From: Flavobacteriaceae bacterium
Lineage (GTDB): Bacteria; Bacteroidota; Bacteroidia; Flavobacteriales; Flavobacteriaceae
DNA length: 64,000 nucleotides
Assembly: GCA_002746415.1 (NCBI GenBank)
Contig: NVXD01000015.1
Coordinates: forward strand, 269,412-333,411
Direction of reading: 5' to 3'
In this document: positions 45,719 to 54,896 of the stretch, one piece after another
Layout: each line of letters opens with the position of its first letter
Numbering within the stretch: position 1 is the stretch's first letter
Translations under genes and position numbers: made by a program
Notes under the pieces: model-generated
Database searches by the model: none
Seen by the model: the letters and a program-made list of their open reading frames with translations, nothing else
What the model was told of the DNA's origin: nothing

Positions 45719-48700
45719 ATGAATAAATATTACCTAGTCGTTTTAATAGTTTCATTCCTTACATCTTGTGCTACCTATACGCCAAAATATAAGGATTTGA
45801 CACAGACGAAAAGTATAACGACTGGTAAAGAAGTGTCCCATACCTTTTATTTAATAGGTGATGCAGGCTTGTCTCCAATGGGTGAAATGAATCCAGTACT
45901 AAAGGCTTTTAAAAATAAACTAGGAGAAGCAGATGAAAATAGTACAGCTATTTTTTTAGGAGACAATATTTATCCAGCTGGATTTCCAAACAAGAAAAAT
46001 CATCCAGAAAAGCATCTTGAGGCTAAAAATCACTTAGATGCGCAGCTACAAGCTTTAGACGGATATAAAGGGAATCCTATTTTTATTCCAGGCAATCATG
46101 ATTGGTATAGTGATGGACTAAAGGGACTGGAACGGGAAGAAAAGTACATTCAGAAAAAGTTAGGCAGTAAGAAGGTTTTTTTTCCTGAAAATGGATGCCC
46201 AATTGAAAAAATAGATATTAATGACGAAATAGTAGTTCTTGCCGTGGACACAGAATGGTATTTAGTCAATTGGGACAAACACCCAACTATAAATGATGGT
46301 TGTGAAATAAAAGACAGGGAAAAATTCTTTGAAGAGATAGAGGGCCTTATCAAAAAAAATGCGGGGAAAACAATTATTATTGCACTACATCATCCGATGT
46401 TTAGTTATGGAACACATGGAGGGCAATTTTCTTTAAAAGAACAATTTTATATTGGTCATAACAGTAAAATTCCGTTGCCATTCTTGGGAACTTTTGTCAA
46501 TCTATTACGCAAGACTACAGGAGCTTCTATAGAGGATTTAAACAACAAAAAATATAGAGCGCTTAGAAAACGTTTGGTGACCTTGGCCCAATATTCAGAA
46601 AAAGTGATTTTCACTTCTGGGCATGAACATAGTTTGCAATATATAGTTGAGGAAAATACACCACAAATTATTAGTGGTGGTGGAGCTAAAGATGGTGCAA
46701 CCCGACTAATGAATGGAAGTATGTTTTCAACTGGAAGTATGGGGTATGCTGTTTTAGAGGTATATAAAGATGGTTCTTCTCAAGTCGATTTTTATGGCGT
46801 AAATGATGAAGATGATGAGCAACATTTATTTGCTACGGAAGTATTGCCATCAAACAAGAAAGAAGATTATGGAACCTATAAAACGGATTTTCCAGCCAAT
46901 ATAAAAGCAGCTATTTATACTCGGGGAGAAGTAACAAAAAGCAAGTTCCACAAATCCGTCTGGGGTGACCGCTATAGAAAGTATTATGGCACAATGGTAA
47001 ATGCTCCAACAGTTCGTTTAGACACCTTGTATGGAGGATTGACTCCAGTAAGAAAAGGTGGAGGACATCAATCCAAATCGTTGCGATTAATAGATAAGAA
47101 TGGGAAACAATATGTGATGCGTGCCTTGCGTAAAAGTGCAGAGCTTTATTTACAGGCAATGGCATTTAAGGAGCAGTATATTGTAGGCGATTTTGATGAT
47201 ACCTATACAGAGAAAGTATTACTAGATTTTTATACGGGATCCCACCCATATGCTCCTTTTACTATCGGTACTCTTTCGGATGCAGTTGACATTTATCACA
47301 CCAATCCCATTTTGTTCTATGTTCCCAAGCAAGATGCTTTGAAAAGTTATAACCTAAATTTTGGAGATGAACTTTATATGATAGAAGAACATGTTTCAGA
47401 TGGGCACAATGACCTTGAAAGTTTTGGATATACTAAGGAGATTGAAAGCACTGATGATTTATTAAAAAAGCTAAGAAAGGACGAAAAGTATTCAGTTGAT
47501 AAAACAGCTTACGTAAGAGCTAGATTGTTTGATATGATGATAGGAGATTGGGATAGACATACTGATCAATGGCGTTGGGCGGCAACAAAAAATGAATCTG
47601 GAGAGGTTATTTACAAGCCGATTCCCAGAGATAGAGACCAAGCATTTTCCATTATGGGAGACGGAGCGTTTATGGGGTTTGCATCCAGAGTAATTCCTGG
47701 ATTGCGTTTAATGGAGGGATTTACAGAAGAAATTAGAAGTGTAAAAGGTTTTAATTCGTCGCCCAAAACATTTGCCTTGGATATGGTTATTATGCCAGAA
47801 ACCACACTAGCACTATGGGAAGAGCAGACAGCATATATTCAGCAGCATATTACCTCAGAGGTGATTGATCTTGCATTTGAAAAATTCCCGGAGGAGGTTA
47901 GAGATGAAACTGTTACGGCTATCAAGAAGGTCCTTTTGGCAAGAAAAAATAAATTATTGCAAACCGCAAGTGAATATTATGGCATTATAAACAAGTACAG
48001 CGTGGTAACAGGAACGGATAAAGATGATTATTTTGAAATAGTTACTGCTTCCGATGGGAAAAAAGAGGTGACCGTTTATAGAATAAAGAATGGCAAGAAG
48101 GGCGCGATTATCTTCAATAAAATTTATGACAGAGAACATACCAAGGAGATCTGGATCTATGGATTGGATGATGATGATGTGTTTGATGTTTTGAGTACAG
48201 ACAATACAATTAAAATTAGATTAATTGGAGGTCAAAACAATGATGTTTACAAAGTGAAACAGGGTAAAGGAGTGCACATCTATGATTTTAAATCAAAGAA
48301 GAACACTTTTGATGAGGCTGTCAATGCCAAAATCCACAGGACAGATGACTATGAAACCAATACCTACCAATTTAATAAAATAAAGAATAGTGTAAACCAG
48401 CTGATTCCATCCATTGGTTCTAATCCAGATGATGGGTTTAAGATAGGACTGACTGATATTTATATACATAACGGATTTAAGCAAAATCCATTTACCCAAC
48501 AGCATACATTTAATGCAGCCTTCTATTTTGCTACAAAGGGGTTTGAATTTGGGTATAAAGGGGAGTTTGCCAATGTGCTTGAAAATTGGAATTTGGAATT
48601 GGCGGCAAGATTTACAAGCTCCAATTTTAGTATCAACTTTTTTGGTTTGGGTAATGAGACTATAAATCTGGAAGATGCTTTGGGAATGGATTATAACCGA

Positions 48701-49429
48701 GTAAAAACAGAGATGAAAAAAATTGCCCCATCCTTGGTATGGAGAGGGGATTTGGGAGCAAAATTCCGAGCAGGTGTTTCCTATGAGGATGTTGAGGTAG
48801 AAGAAACTGTGGATAGGTTTGTCAATACTTTTTATGTGCAAAATGGGGAAGAAAGTTCAAAGAGCTTTTTTGGAGTGGATGCCGAATATACCTATGCAAA
48901 TAGAGATAATGAAGCTTTTCCTACCATGGGCATGGCAACATCACTACATGTAGGGTATAAGACCAATGTTAGTGGGACAGGGGAAAGTTTTGGCTTTATA
49001 GTTCCCAGTTTTGAGTTCAATTATAAATTAAACGCTAGTGGTAGATTGGTTTTGGCAAGCAAACTTAAAGGGCATTTTAAAATTGGCGATGGATTTGAAT
49101 TTTATCAAGCTGCTAGTATTGGCGGAGATAATGGATTAAGAGGATTTAGATTTCAAAGGTTTAGTGGTAAAAAGGCCTATTATCAGAACACAGATATTAG
49201 GTATAGTTTTAGTAAGATGAGAACTGGCATTTTACCTGTTTCAGTCGGTATTTATGGCGGTTATGATTATGGAAGAGTATGGTTGTCTGGCGAAGATTCC
49301 GATACATGGCATACTTCGTACGGTGGCGGATTTTTCTTAAATGCATCAAATATTATGACTGCTAGAATATCGTATTTTGATTGTTCTGACGGGCCTAGGA
49401 TTGCCTTTGGAGTTGGATTTGGCTTTTAA
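45719..49429 (+). CDS. Lipoprotein metallophosphoesterase fused to an outer-membrane barrel domain
   Basis: A 1236-residue protein. Lipobox Cys17 (FLTSCATY) leads into a calcineurin-like phosphatase (residues about 40-370: LIGDAGLSP, FLGDNIYP, IPGNHDWYSDG, ALHHPMFSYG, SGHEHSLQ). A middle region (420-900) includes GDWDRHTDQWRWA and RDRDQAFS, reminiscent of kinase- or phosphatase-like folds. The C-terminal third (about 930-1236) is beta-rich with alternating aromatic strands and an RGFRFQRFSGK segment resembling the Omp85/BamA surface-antigen domain; it ends in Phe. A surface phosphatase anchored by its own barrel is the likely design. Confidence 0.82.
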   Translation: MNKYYLVVLIVSFLTSCATYTPKYKDLTQTKSITTGKEVSHTFYLIGDAGLSPMGEMNPVLKAFKNKLGEADENSTAIFLGDNIYPAGFPNKKNHPEKHLEAKNHLDAQLQALDGYKGNPIFIPGNHDWYSDGLKGLEREEKYIQKKLGSKKVFFPENGCPIEKIDINDEIVVLAVDTEWYLVNWDKHPTINDGCEIKDREKFFEEIEGLIKKNAGKTIIIALHHPMFSYGTHGGQFSLKEQFYIGHNSKIPLPFLGTFVNLLRKTTGASIEDLNNKKYRALRKRLVTLAQYSEKVIFTSGHEHSLQYIVEENTPQIISGGGAKDGATRLMNGSMFSTGSMGYAVLEVYKDGSSQVDFYGVNDEDDEQHLFATEVLPSNKKEDYGTYKTDFPANIKAAIYTRGEVTKSKFHKSVWGDRYRKYYGTMVNAPTVRLDTLYGGLTPVRKGGGHQSKSLRLIDKNGKQYVMRALRKSAELYLQAMAFKEQYIVGDFDDTYTEKVLLDFYTGSHPYAPFTIGTLSDAVDIYHTNPILFYVPKQDALKSYNLNFGDELYMIEEHVSDGHNDLESFGYTKEIESTDDLLKKLRKDEKYSVDKTAYVRARLFDMMIGDWDRHTDQWRWAATKNESGEVIYKPIPRDRDQAFSIMGDGAFMGFASRVIPGLRLMEGFTEEIRSVKGFNSSPKTFALDMVIMPETTLALWEEQTAYIQQHITSEVIDLAFEKFPEEVRDETVTAIKKVLLARKNKLLQTASEYYGIINKYSVVTGTDKDDYFEIVTASDGKKEVTVYRIKNGKKGAIIFNKIYDREHTKEIWIYGLDDDDVFDVLSTDNTIKIRLIGGQNNDVYKVKQGKGVHIYDFKSKKNTFDEAVNAKIHRTDDYETNTYQFNKIKNSVNQLIPSIGSNPDDGFKIGLTDIYIHNGFKQNPFTQQHTFNAAFYFATKGFEFGYKGEFANVLENWNLELAARFTSSNFSINFFGLGNETINLEDALGMDYNRVKTEMKKIAPSLVWRGDLGAKFRAGVSYEDVEVEETVDRFVNTFYVQNGEESSKSFFGVDAEYTYANRDNEAFPTMGMATSLHVGYKTNVSGTGESFGFIVPSFEFNYKLNASGRLVLASKLKGHFKIGDGFEFYQAASIGGDNGLRGFRFQRFSGKKAYYQNTDIRYSFSKMRTGILPVSVGIYGGYDYGRVWLSGEDSDTWHTSYGGGFFLNASNIMTARISYFDCSDGPRIAFGVGFGF

Positions 49430-49434
49430 TACTT

Positions 49435-49857
49435 CTATCTAATATTTTCATCTGTAATATCATAAGTGTATTCATCATGATTTTTGGTCACACTTTTCAC
49501 AGTCCAATAGTCTTGGATGTCATAAATATTTTTACCAGCATTGGCTTCCTTATATACCTTTAAGATATCATCGGTGGTGTTGGTGATGTATATGGAATCG
49601 AAATCCTTAAGAGTTGTTAATCTAGCTAGACCTATTCCATTACCTGCTTCTATTCTTTTGTAATTTTTACTTGTTCCAGATTTTATACTTAAAATTTCTG
49701 TGTTGCTCGATAATTCAGATAGTACAGAATTACTTGCGAAATGTAATTTTAAATCCATATCAGTACTATTTGTAATTACTGCATCAAAAGATTCTGAAGT
49801 ATCACAACTATTAAATATAGATACAATCAATAAGGGTGTCAACAATATTTTTTTCAC
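49435..49857 (-). CDS. Small lipoprotein, tandem family member A
   Basis: About 140 residues with the lipobox Cys at position 18 (VSIFNSCDTS) if the GTG at 49857 is the start. Alignment with member C (MKKILL...) supports that GTG; an ATG at 49884, inside the end of member B, is the alternative. Function unknown. The last 55 residues (FDSIYITNTTDD onward) match member C at 47 positions by my count, while the N-terminal parts are only about half identical. Confidence 0.72.
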   Translation of the reverse strand: MKKILLTPLLIVSIFNSCDTSESFDAVITNSTDMDLKLHFASNSVLSELSSNTEILSIKSGTSKNYKRIEAGNGIGLARLTTLKDFDSIYITNTTDDILKVYKEANAGKNIYDIQDYWTVKSVTKNHDEYTYDITDENIR

Positions 49858-49867
49858 ACCAATAGTG

Positions 49868-50253
49868 TTACTTAATATCTTCATTTGTAATATTGAATAT
49901 CCATTCTTCATTTTCATCAACAGAACTATACACCCAATATTTAATGTTGTAAATATCTTTTCCGATTTCTCGGTCATCTCCATTATCGTTAATGTAGCCT
50001 AAATGAGAATCCGGACGAGACCATTTAAGCTTAGTAGTATTTGTTTTTTTATTAAAATGGAGTCATAACTTCCAATAAGCCCAAAATCCCCTCCAATTGC
50101 ATTAATATTAAATATTAATTTGGATTTACCATGTATAATTAGTTCTAAATTTTCTGCACTATCATTTCTTACTATTAATGATTTCTCAGATGTAGGATCA
50201 CAAGAAACGAATACAACACAGAATAGCAAGAAATAAATAATTTTAATATTCAT
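49868..50253 (-). pseudogene. Small lipoprotein, tandem family member B, frameshifted
   Basis: The frame starts MNIKIIYFLL with Cys18 (VFVSCDPT) and aligns with members A and C until YDSILIKK. There an A7 run (minus strand, bases 50044-50050) shifts it into an early stop. In the -1 frame the family continues: KTNTTKLKWSRPDS, then IGKDIYNIKYWVYSSVDENE and a family-type end NITNEDIK, stopping at 49868. One extra A would restore a complete protein of about 128 residues. Decay, programmed slippage, phase variation and sequencing error are all possible. Confidence 0.75.
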
Positions 50254-50267
50254 AATCATCAAATGTT

Positions 50268-50687
50268 TTAATCAAGATCTTCATTTGTAATTTCATAAGT
50301 GTATTCATCATGGTTTTTTGTCACACTTTTCACGGTCCAATAGTTTTTGATGTCATAAATATTTTTACCAGCATTGGCTGCCTTATATACCTTTAATATA
50401 TCATCGGTGGTATTGGTGATGTAAATGGAATCGAAATTAGTTAGAGATAGTTTAACACGTGAGGTAGGGGAAAATATACTCATTTCTGGGTAATTTTCCC
50501 TTTCTCCTGATTTAATGTTAAGAGTTTCAGTATTATCAGGTATTCCCAATAAAATTTGTGCACTTACAAAGTGAACTTTTAGATTAGTATTGGTGCTGTT
50601 CTTAATAAAAACATCTAATGATTCCTGGGGGTCACATGCAGTAAACAGACCTAGAAGTATCAAATACACTAACAATATTTTTTTCAT
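50268..50687 (-). CDS. Small lipoprotein, tandem family member C
   Basis: A 139-residue lipoprotein, Cys18 in LGLFTACDPQ, then a beta-rich domain (LDVFIKNSTNTNLKVHFVSA, ITNTTDDILKVYKAANAGKN). It is the intact reference of the tandem trio and starts nine bases after the interrupted protease gene. No known family recognised. An inhibitor or immunity role for the adjacent protease would fit the position, but nothing in the sequence proves it. Confidence 0.75.
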   Translation of the reverse strand: MKKILLVYLILLGLFTACDPQESLDVFIKNSTNTNLKVHFVSAQILLGIPDNTETLNIKSGERENYPEMSIFSPTSRVKLSLTNFDSIYITNTTDDILKVYKAANAGKNIYDIKNYWTVKSVTKNHDEYTYEITNEDLD

Positions 50688-50696
50688 TTTTTCATT

Positions 50697-52517
50697 TTAC
50701 TCCCAGTAATAGGCTTTAAACAGTTCTTTTATGTCATTTGAATCCCTGTTGCTGTTTTCTCTTAATAGACGGTCTCTAAATGCCTGAGGGGATTCAACTC
50801 CTGAATCTAAGGCATCAAATATATTTTTGGTAGAATACCCAGAAACATTGTCATAATAGCCTGTGCGTACTAAGTCTCTATTAGAGTCCGTAATATCTAA
50901 CATTATGCCTGCAGGAATCCAACCTTCCCAACCTCCACGAATCGGATTTATGGAATTGTTATTTGGTCTCTTAACCGGATCAAAATTTTCAAATCCACTA
51001 GGTGAAATAATTCTGTTGTTAGCACCAAATTCCTTTAAAGTCAATGTGTATCCAAAATAATTTGCCCAGGCTTCTCCTAGTGCACATGTGCCAGCATTTT
51101 TTCCATGGCCATCTCCATAAGGTACTTTAACTTTATTGAAAGTGCCATAAGTAATAATATAGTTAATATACTTAATCCAGTATCTGCTCCCTACTTTTTT
51201 AAAATGTGAAGCATGACCCAATTCATGGAATGTGGTAGAAAACACCCCATCAGTGCCGTTATTCTTATGGGCTTTAATGATAACATCTGGCAAAGCAAAT
51301 TTTAGAATAATCCATATTAAATTGGCTCCAAGGTTAATTCCATTGGCCTTAGAAAGAAATGTACCTGCCTTTGAATTAGAGGTAAATCCTGCAAGTCCCC
51401 ATGTACGGCTTAACATTGGTGCAGATGAAGCGCCATTTTTTCTACTGGCTAAAATTCTAAGATTATAATGCGGTTTGCCAACCCCATATTGCCTACAATA
51501 ATCCAAATATTTTACGGCGGCATTGTTTACTGTAGCCCAACTCCACGCTCCAGAGTTTGTCGAAAAAGTAATATTGTGCCCAAATTTGCTATGCTTTCCT
51601 GCCCTATATCTGGCAGAAGAGAGACTAAGTAGATACGGCCAAATTTTAAACCCTCTAGCGTTTTTAAAAACAACAGTATAGCGAACATTTCTCCGATATC
51701 CTCTGTTGACTTAGTAATACCCCCTAGAATTAGTCCATCCTTTTGCCCATTTAAACCATCGTCTAGTTTTTATTTTTACGCCTACTACTGGATCTAAATT
51801 TCCTGTTACAGTGTTTAGAACTTTGATATATCCTTTAGGCTTTCTTTTGCTTCTTCTGGCGGCTAGCTTATTGTTTTCTGGTGGAGTATAATTCCCAGTG
51901 AGTTTTAGTGCTTGATCTTCTAAATCATATAGGAAATTTTTTGGAATACCAGATTTACCAGCAAGGGTAGTTGTCGTGTTTTCATTTTCTTGCTCATCAC
52001 CTTCAATTTCTTCAGCTTCAGAAGGTTCAATTAAAAAAAGATCTTCCAATATTTCATATTTTATGCCTTGATGAAATTGATATTCTTTTTCAACTGATGT
52101 ATAAAGCCATTGCGACTGTTTTAGCTCAGTGTTTTCATCAACCATATAATCTCCTTCCTGTTCAATTTCCACATCTAAAGGGATTACAGAAAGATTAAGT
52201 GAATCAGCAATCAACAAATTCTTTTGCTCCTTGTTTTCTATCCAGAACTTTACATAATAATCTGTTGTTTGAATGTTTAAATCTCCCTTAAATGTTTTGG
52301 AAGCATATTTTTTAGATGCTTTTTTTAAAGCTTGCAATGCCAAACGCATGTTTTTAACCGAATACGGGTTTTCTAGTTGTTCTCCAAGTATTATTTTCTC
52401 GCCTAATGCTACTGTCGCTTGACTGCTGTCTGTTTGAAGAGATTCAACATCTTTGTTACAGGATAAAACAAGAAACATTAATGTAATTAGGGTCCAGTGT
52501 CTTTTACTATTTAGCAT
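50697..52517 (-). pseudogene. Secreted HELGH metalloprotease lipoprotein interrupted by one stop codon
   Basis: Reading the minus strand from 52517 gives a lipoprotein (Cys20 in FLVLSCNKD), an acidic linker, a KPKGYIKVLN region and GWTNSRGYY, then a TAA at 51713-51711. The same frame continues with no other stop for 337 codons: VNRGYRRNVRYTVVFKNARG, the zinc motif FHELGHASHF, and LGEAWANYFG with a candidate third ligand. Restored length is about 606 residues. The downstream part has no proper start of its own, so this is one gene with a single nonsense codon rather than two genes. Confidence 0.82.
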
Positions 52518-52680
52518 ATATTTTGTGCCTTATTAAAAAATAAAAGGCTAAAATATGGCTATGGGAAAATGATTCCAGAGGTTAAGTAATAAGCGGTACA
52601 AATTGTAGGCAAGCAGAAACTTTGTGGGCGTTCTAGGTTTTGGTTTATTACTGCTAAGGAGTACGGTAGTGAATATCAGC

Positions 52681-53532
52681 TTATTTTAGGGTATAAGAGT
52701 ACAAATTTCTTCCTGTAAGCCCTCTTTCTTCATCAGAAAGTAATAAGGTAGTATTGTTTTTAAAGCATACAGATTCCAATTGGGTGGTAGTCTCTAAGTC
52801 AATGGTCTTCATTGCTCCCTTTGTGAAATCAACCATGGAGAAATCTGTAAACACCCAAAGTTTTCCATAACCTAAAACAGCAATTTTTTTTCCATCAGGG
52901 GATATATCAGCTGAGGTTACTTGGCAACTTTTATAGTCCAAACAAGTGATAAAACTACCCACAAGTTTAGCATTGTGATTTCCTTTTGTTGCTGGGACTT
53001 TATAGACCATTGTCCTACCATCAAATGGCCTGGTTCTATTTTTGGTTATAATATAAAGGGAATCATTATGATGAAAAAACGCCTCGGCATCATACAGTAG
53101 TTCAGTATTTTTTGGTGGGAATTTTTTTTGCTCCGGATAATTGAACTTTATTTTTTCAGCATGTATTTTTTTACCCTTCTCTTTTTCTGGATTTGGAAGT
53201 TTATAAATGACTAAATTTTCTCGATCATTAAAATTATTTCCAAAATCTCCAATGTAAATATTTCCTTCTTTGTCCTTGGTTAAATCCTCCCAATCTTGGT
53301 TTTTAGCATTTTCTACTTTAAAATCCTTTAAGATTTTACCATTAAAACCCACCTTATAGATTTCATCAGGATTTCCGCCATCTTCTATAATCCAAACATG
53401 GGATTTTCCATAAGAAACAATTCCTGAATTTTCTTCAAGACTTTTGGGAAGGTCCGTTATTAGCGTCAATTGCCCATAATTGGAACAGCTTGTAATAACA
53501 CTTAGTAGTATGATGCTAATGTACTTAGCCAT
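52681..53532 (-). CDS. Lipoprotein with beta-propeller-like repeats
   Basis: A 283-residue protein with lipobox Cys16 (SVITSCSNYG) and repeated blade-like segments (SHVWIIEDGGNPDEIYKVGF, KDKEGNIYIGDFGNNFNDRE, DSLYIITKNRT, GKKIAVLGYGKLWVFTDFS), ending in LLSDEERGLTGRNLYSY. It resembles six-bladed propeller proteins of the NHL/SdiA-regulated kind; no catalytic site is evident. It sits five bases after the haloperoxidase-like gene and is probably cotranscribed with it. Confidence 0.75.
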   Translation of the reverse strand: MAKYISIILLSVITSCSNYGQLTLITDLPKSLEENSGIVSYGKSHVWIIEDGGNPDEIYKVGFNGKILKDFKVENAKNQDWEDLTKDKEGNIYIGDFGNNFNDRENLVIYKLPNPEKEKGKKIHAEKIKFNYPEQKKFPPKNTELLYDAEAFFHHNDSLYIITKNRTRPFDGRTMVYKVPATKGNHNAKLVGSFITCLDYKSCQVTSADISPDGKKIAVLGYGKLWVFTDFSMVDFTKGAMKTIDLETTTQLESVCFKNNTTLLLSDEERGLTGRNLYSYTLK

Positions 53533-53537
53533 GTTGA

Positions 53538-54896
53538 TTATTTTAGGGCAACATCAGTCTTGACAGCCATATTTAACTTGTCAACAACAAATTTTCCAAG
53601 ATCTCTACCTTGCTTCACTCCTACCTCTACTGCTACTCTATAATGAATGCCGCCATACATTCTACTAATAGCAGCTTCATCTGCTGCGGTATTAAAAGAA
53701 GTAAAGGTTCTAATAGGAAGTCCGTAAGGAACTTCGGTATCATCTACAAAGGCAAAATCATCTCCATAAATTGATGTCAATGCTGTGGCAGCTGCTCCCG
53801 AAACAACACTATGTCCGCTGGTATATTCTGGAAAAGGCGGAGTTTGTAAAACTGGCTCCCAGTTTTCATCAAAGTATTCGTTAATTAAAGTCTCTGGTCT
53901 GATAAGGTTGCTACGGTACTTCTCATCCCAGCAACTGATAAAACCATCAGCAATAGCCATAGATGTCTTTGTATAGGCATAGATTGTTTTGCCAAAGTCT
54001 GCATTCGTTTCTTTGCTCGCTATTTTGGCAATGCCTATCCAATGCGCACCTGGAGATATTTTTTTTGTTGCAAACATAAGATGCCCTCTAGTTACCGATA
54101 CAAAAGGGTTGCAATCCCAAAACTGTGCAATAGCCAATTCCTCGGAGTCGTCTCCTTTTTCGGTAATTTCATTACTTATATCATAAACCTCTTTTACTTC
54201 GTTGTAAAAAACTGAGCCTTTTTCCATTGAAAATGGTGGAGGTGGGGCTGGAATGAATTGGTTGGCGGAGTCTATTACAAAAGGGCGAATCTTATTCCAA
54301 TGAGGTTCAATACCGTCCATATATGCTGGCGGAGTAGGTTGCCATCTAGTAGGGTCGTCTATGTCCACCGTAAATTTAGGCATGGTACGGGTTTGTTTGT
54401 AATTGTCTTCATTCATCCAAGCTACAATATGTCCGGTAACTTCCATGGCATATTCTTTAGAAGCAAGAAATTCTGGAGCATTTTTGTTTTCCCATAGTTG
54501 GTATAAACTATCTTGGTATACTTCAAATTTTTGTTCAGAGAAGATCAATCTCTTACTTAAATCCATATGGGCAATAACCGCTGCCAATTGATAATTTACA
54601 GGTTTTGATGCATCTGGTTGGGGAATGGCTGTTAGCTCGGTCACTTGCCCCTCCAAAGAAGCATAACCATCATTTTGAAGCGCCATGATTTCATATGCGG
54701 CTATATTAGGATATGCATAAATTCTACTAGCAACAGGAGGTGAGAAAATATCATGAATCATTATTTCTGTCACTTTATCAACAGAACCATGAATATAATC
54801 CGTTGTAACAACGATAGGTTCTGCATTTTTCTCGTTACAGGAGAGCGCACATATGGCAACCAATGTTAACAATCCAATTCGTAATTTCATCATCAT
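53538..54896 (-). CDS. Vanadium-dependent haloperoxidase-like PAP2 lipoprotein
   Basis: A 452-residue lipoprotein (Cys20 in AICALSCNEK). The vanadate/phosphate pocket is complete: Lys326-x6-Arg333-Pro (KYRSNLIRP), the general acid His362 in YTSGHS, and the vanadate-linking His418 in YGGIHYRVAVEVG with its nearby Arg. This is the PAP2/vanadium chloroperoxidase superfamily. Bacteroidota members may be haloperoxidases or phosphatases; the sequence alone does not say. Marine habitat would suit halide oxidation. Confidence 0.87.
   Translation of the reverse strand: MMMKLRIGLLTLVAICALSCNEKNAEPIVVTTDYIHGSVDKVTEIMIHDIFSPPVASRIYAYPNIAAYEIMALQNDGYASLEGQVTELTAIPQPDASKPVNYQLAAVIAHMDLSKRLIFSEQKFEVYQDSLYQLWENKNAPEFLASKEYAMEVTGHIVAWMNEDNYKQTRTMPKFTVDIDDPTRWQPTPPAYMDGIEPHWNKIRPFVIDSANQFIPAPPPPFSMEKGSVFYNEVKEVYDISNEITEKGDDSEELAIAQFWDCNPFVSVTRGHLMFATKKISPGAHWIGIAKIASKETNADFGKTIYAYTKTSMAIADGFISCWDEKYRSNLIRPETLINEYFDENWEPVLQTPPFPEYTSGHSVVSGAAATALTSIYGDDFAFVDDTEVPYGLPIRTFTSFNTAADEAAISRMYGGIHYRVAVEVGVKQGRDLGKFVVDKLNMAVKTDVALK

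Noticed and set aside
48293-48841. 182-codon open frame opposite the phosphatase-barrel gene
   Set aside because: No start context or domain; lies wholly within the conserved barrel-coding region.
41088-49429. A complete Pycsar or CBASS operon
   Set aside because: Only an effector-like domain is present; no cyclase gene is found and the neighbouring genes are on alternating strands, so they are not one operon.
49999-50262. Independent 87-residue lipoprotein
   Set aside because: Its last residues are out-of-frame translation after the A7 run; the family C-terminus continues in the -1 frame.
50697-51506. Stand-alone metalloprotease gene of 269 codons
   Set aside because: Starts at an internal TTG and the frame is continuous with the upstream lipoprotein part except for one TAA, so I treat it as part of one interrupted gene.
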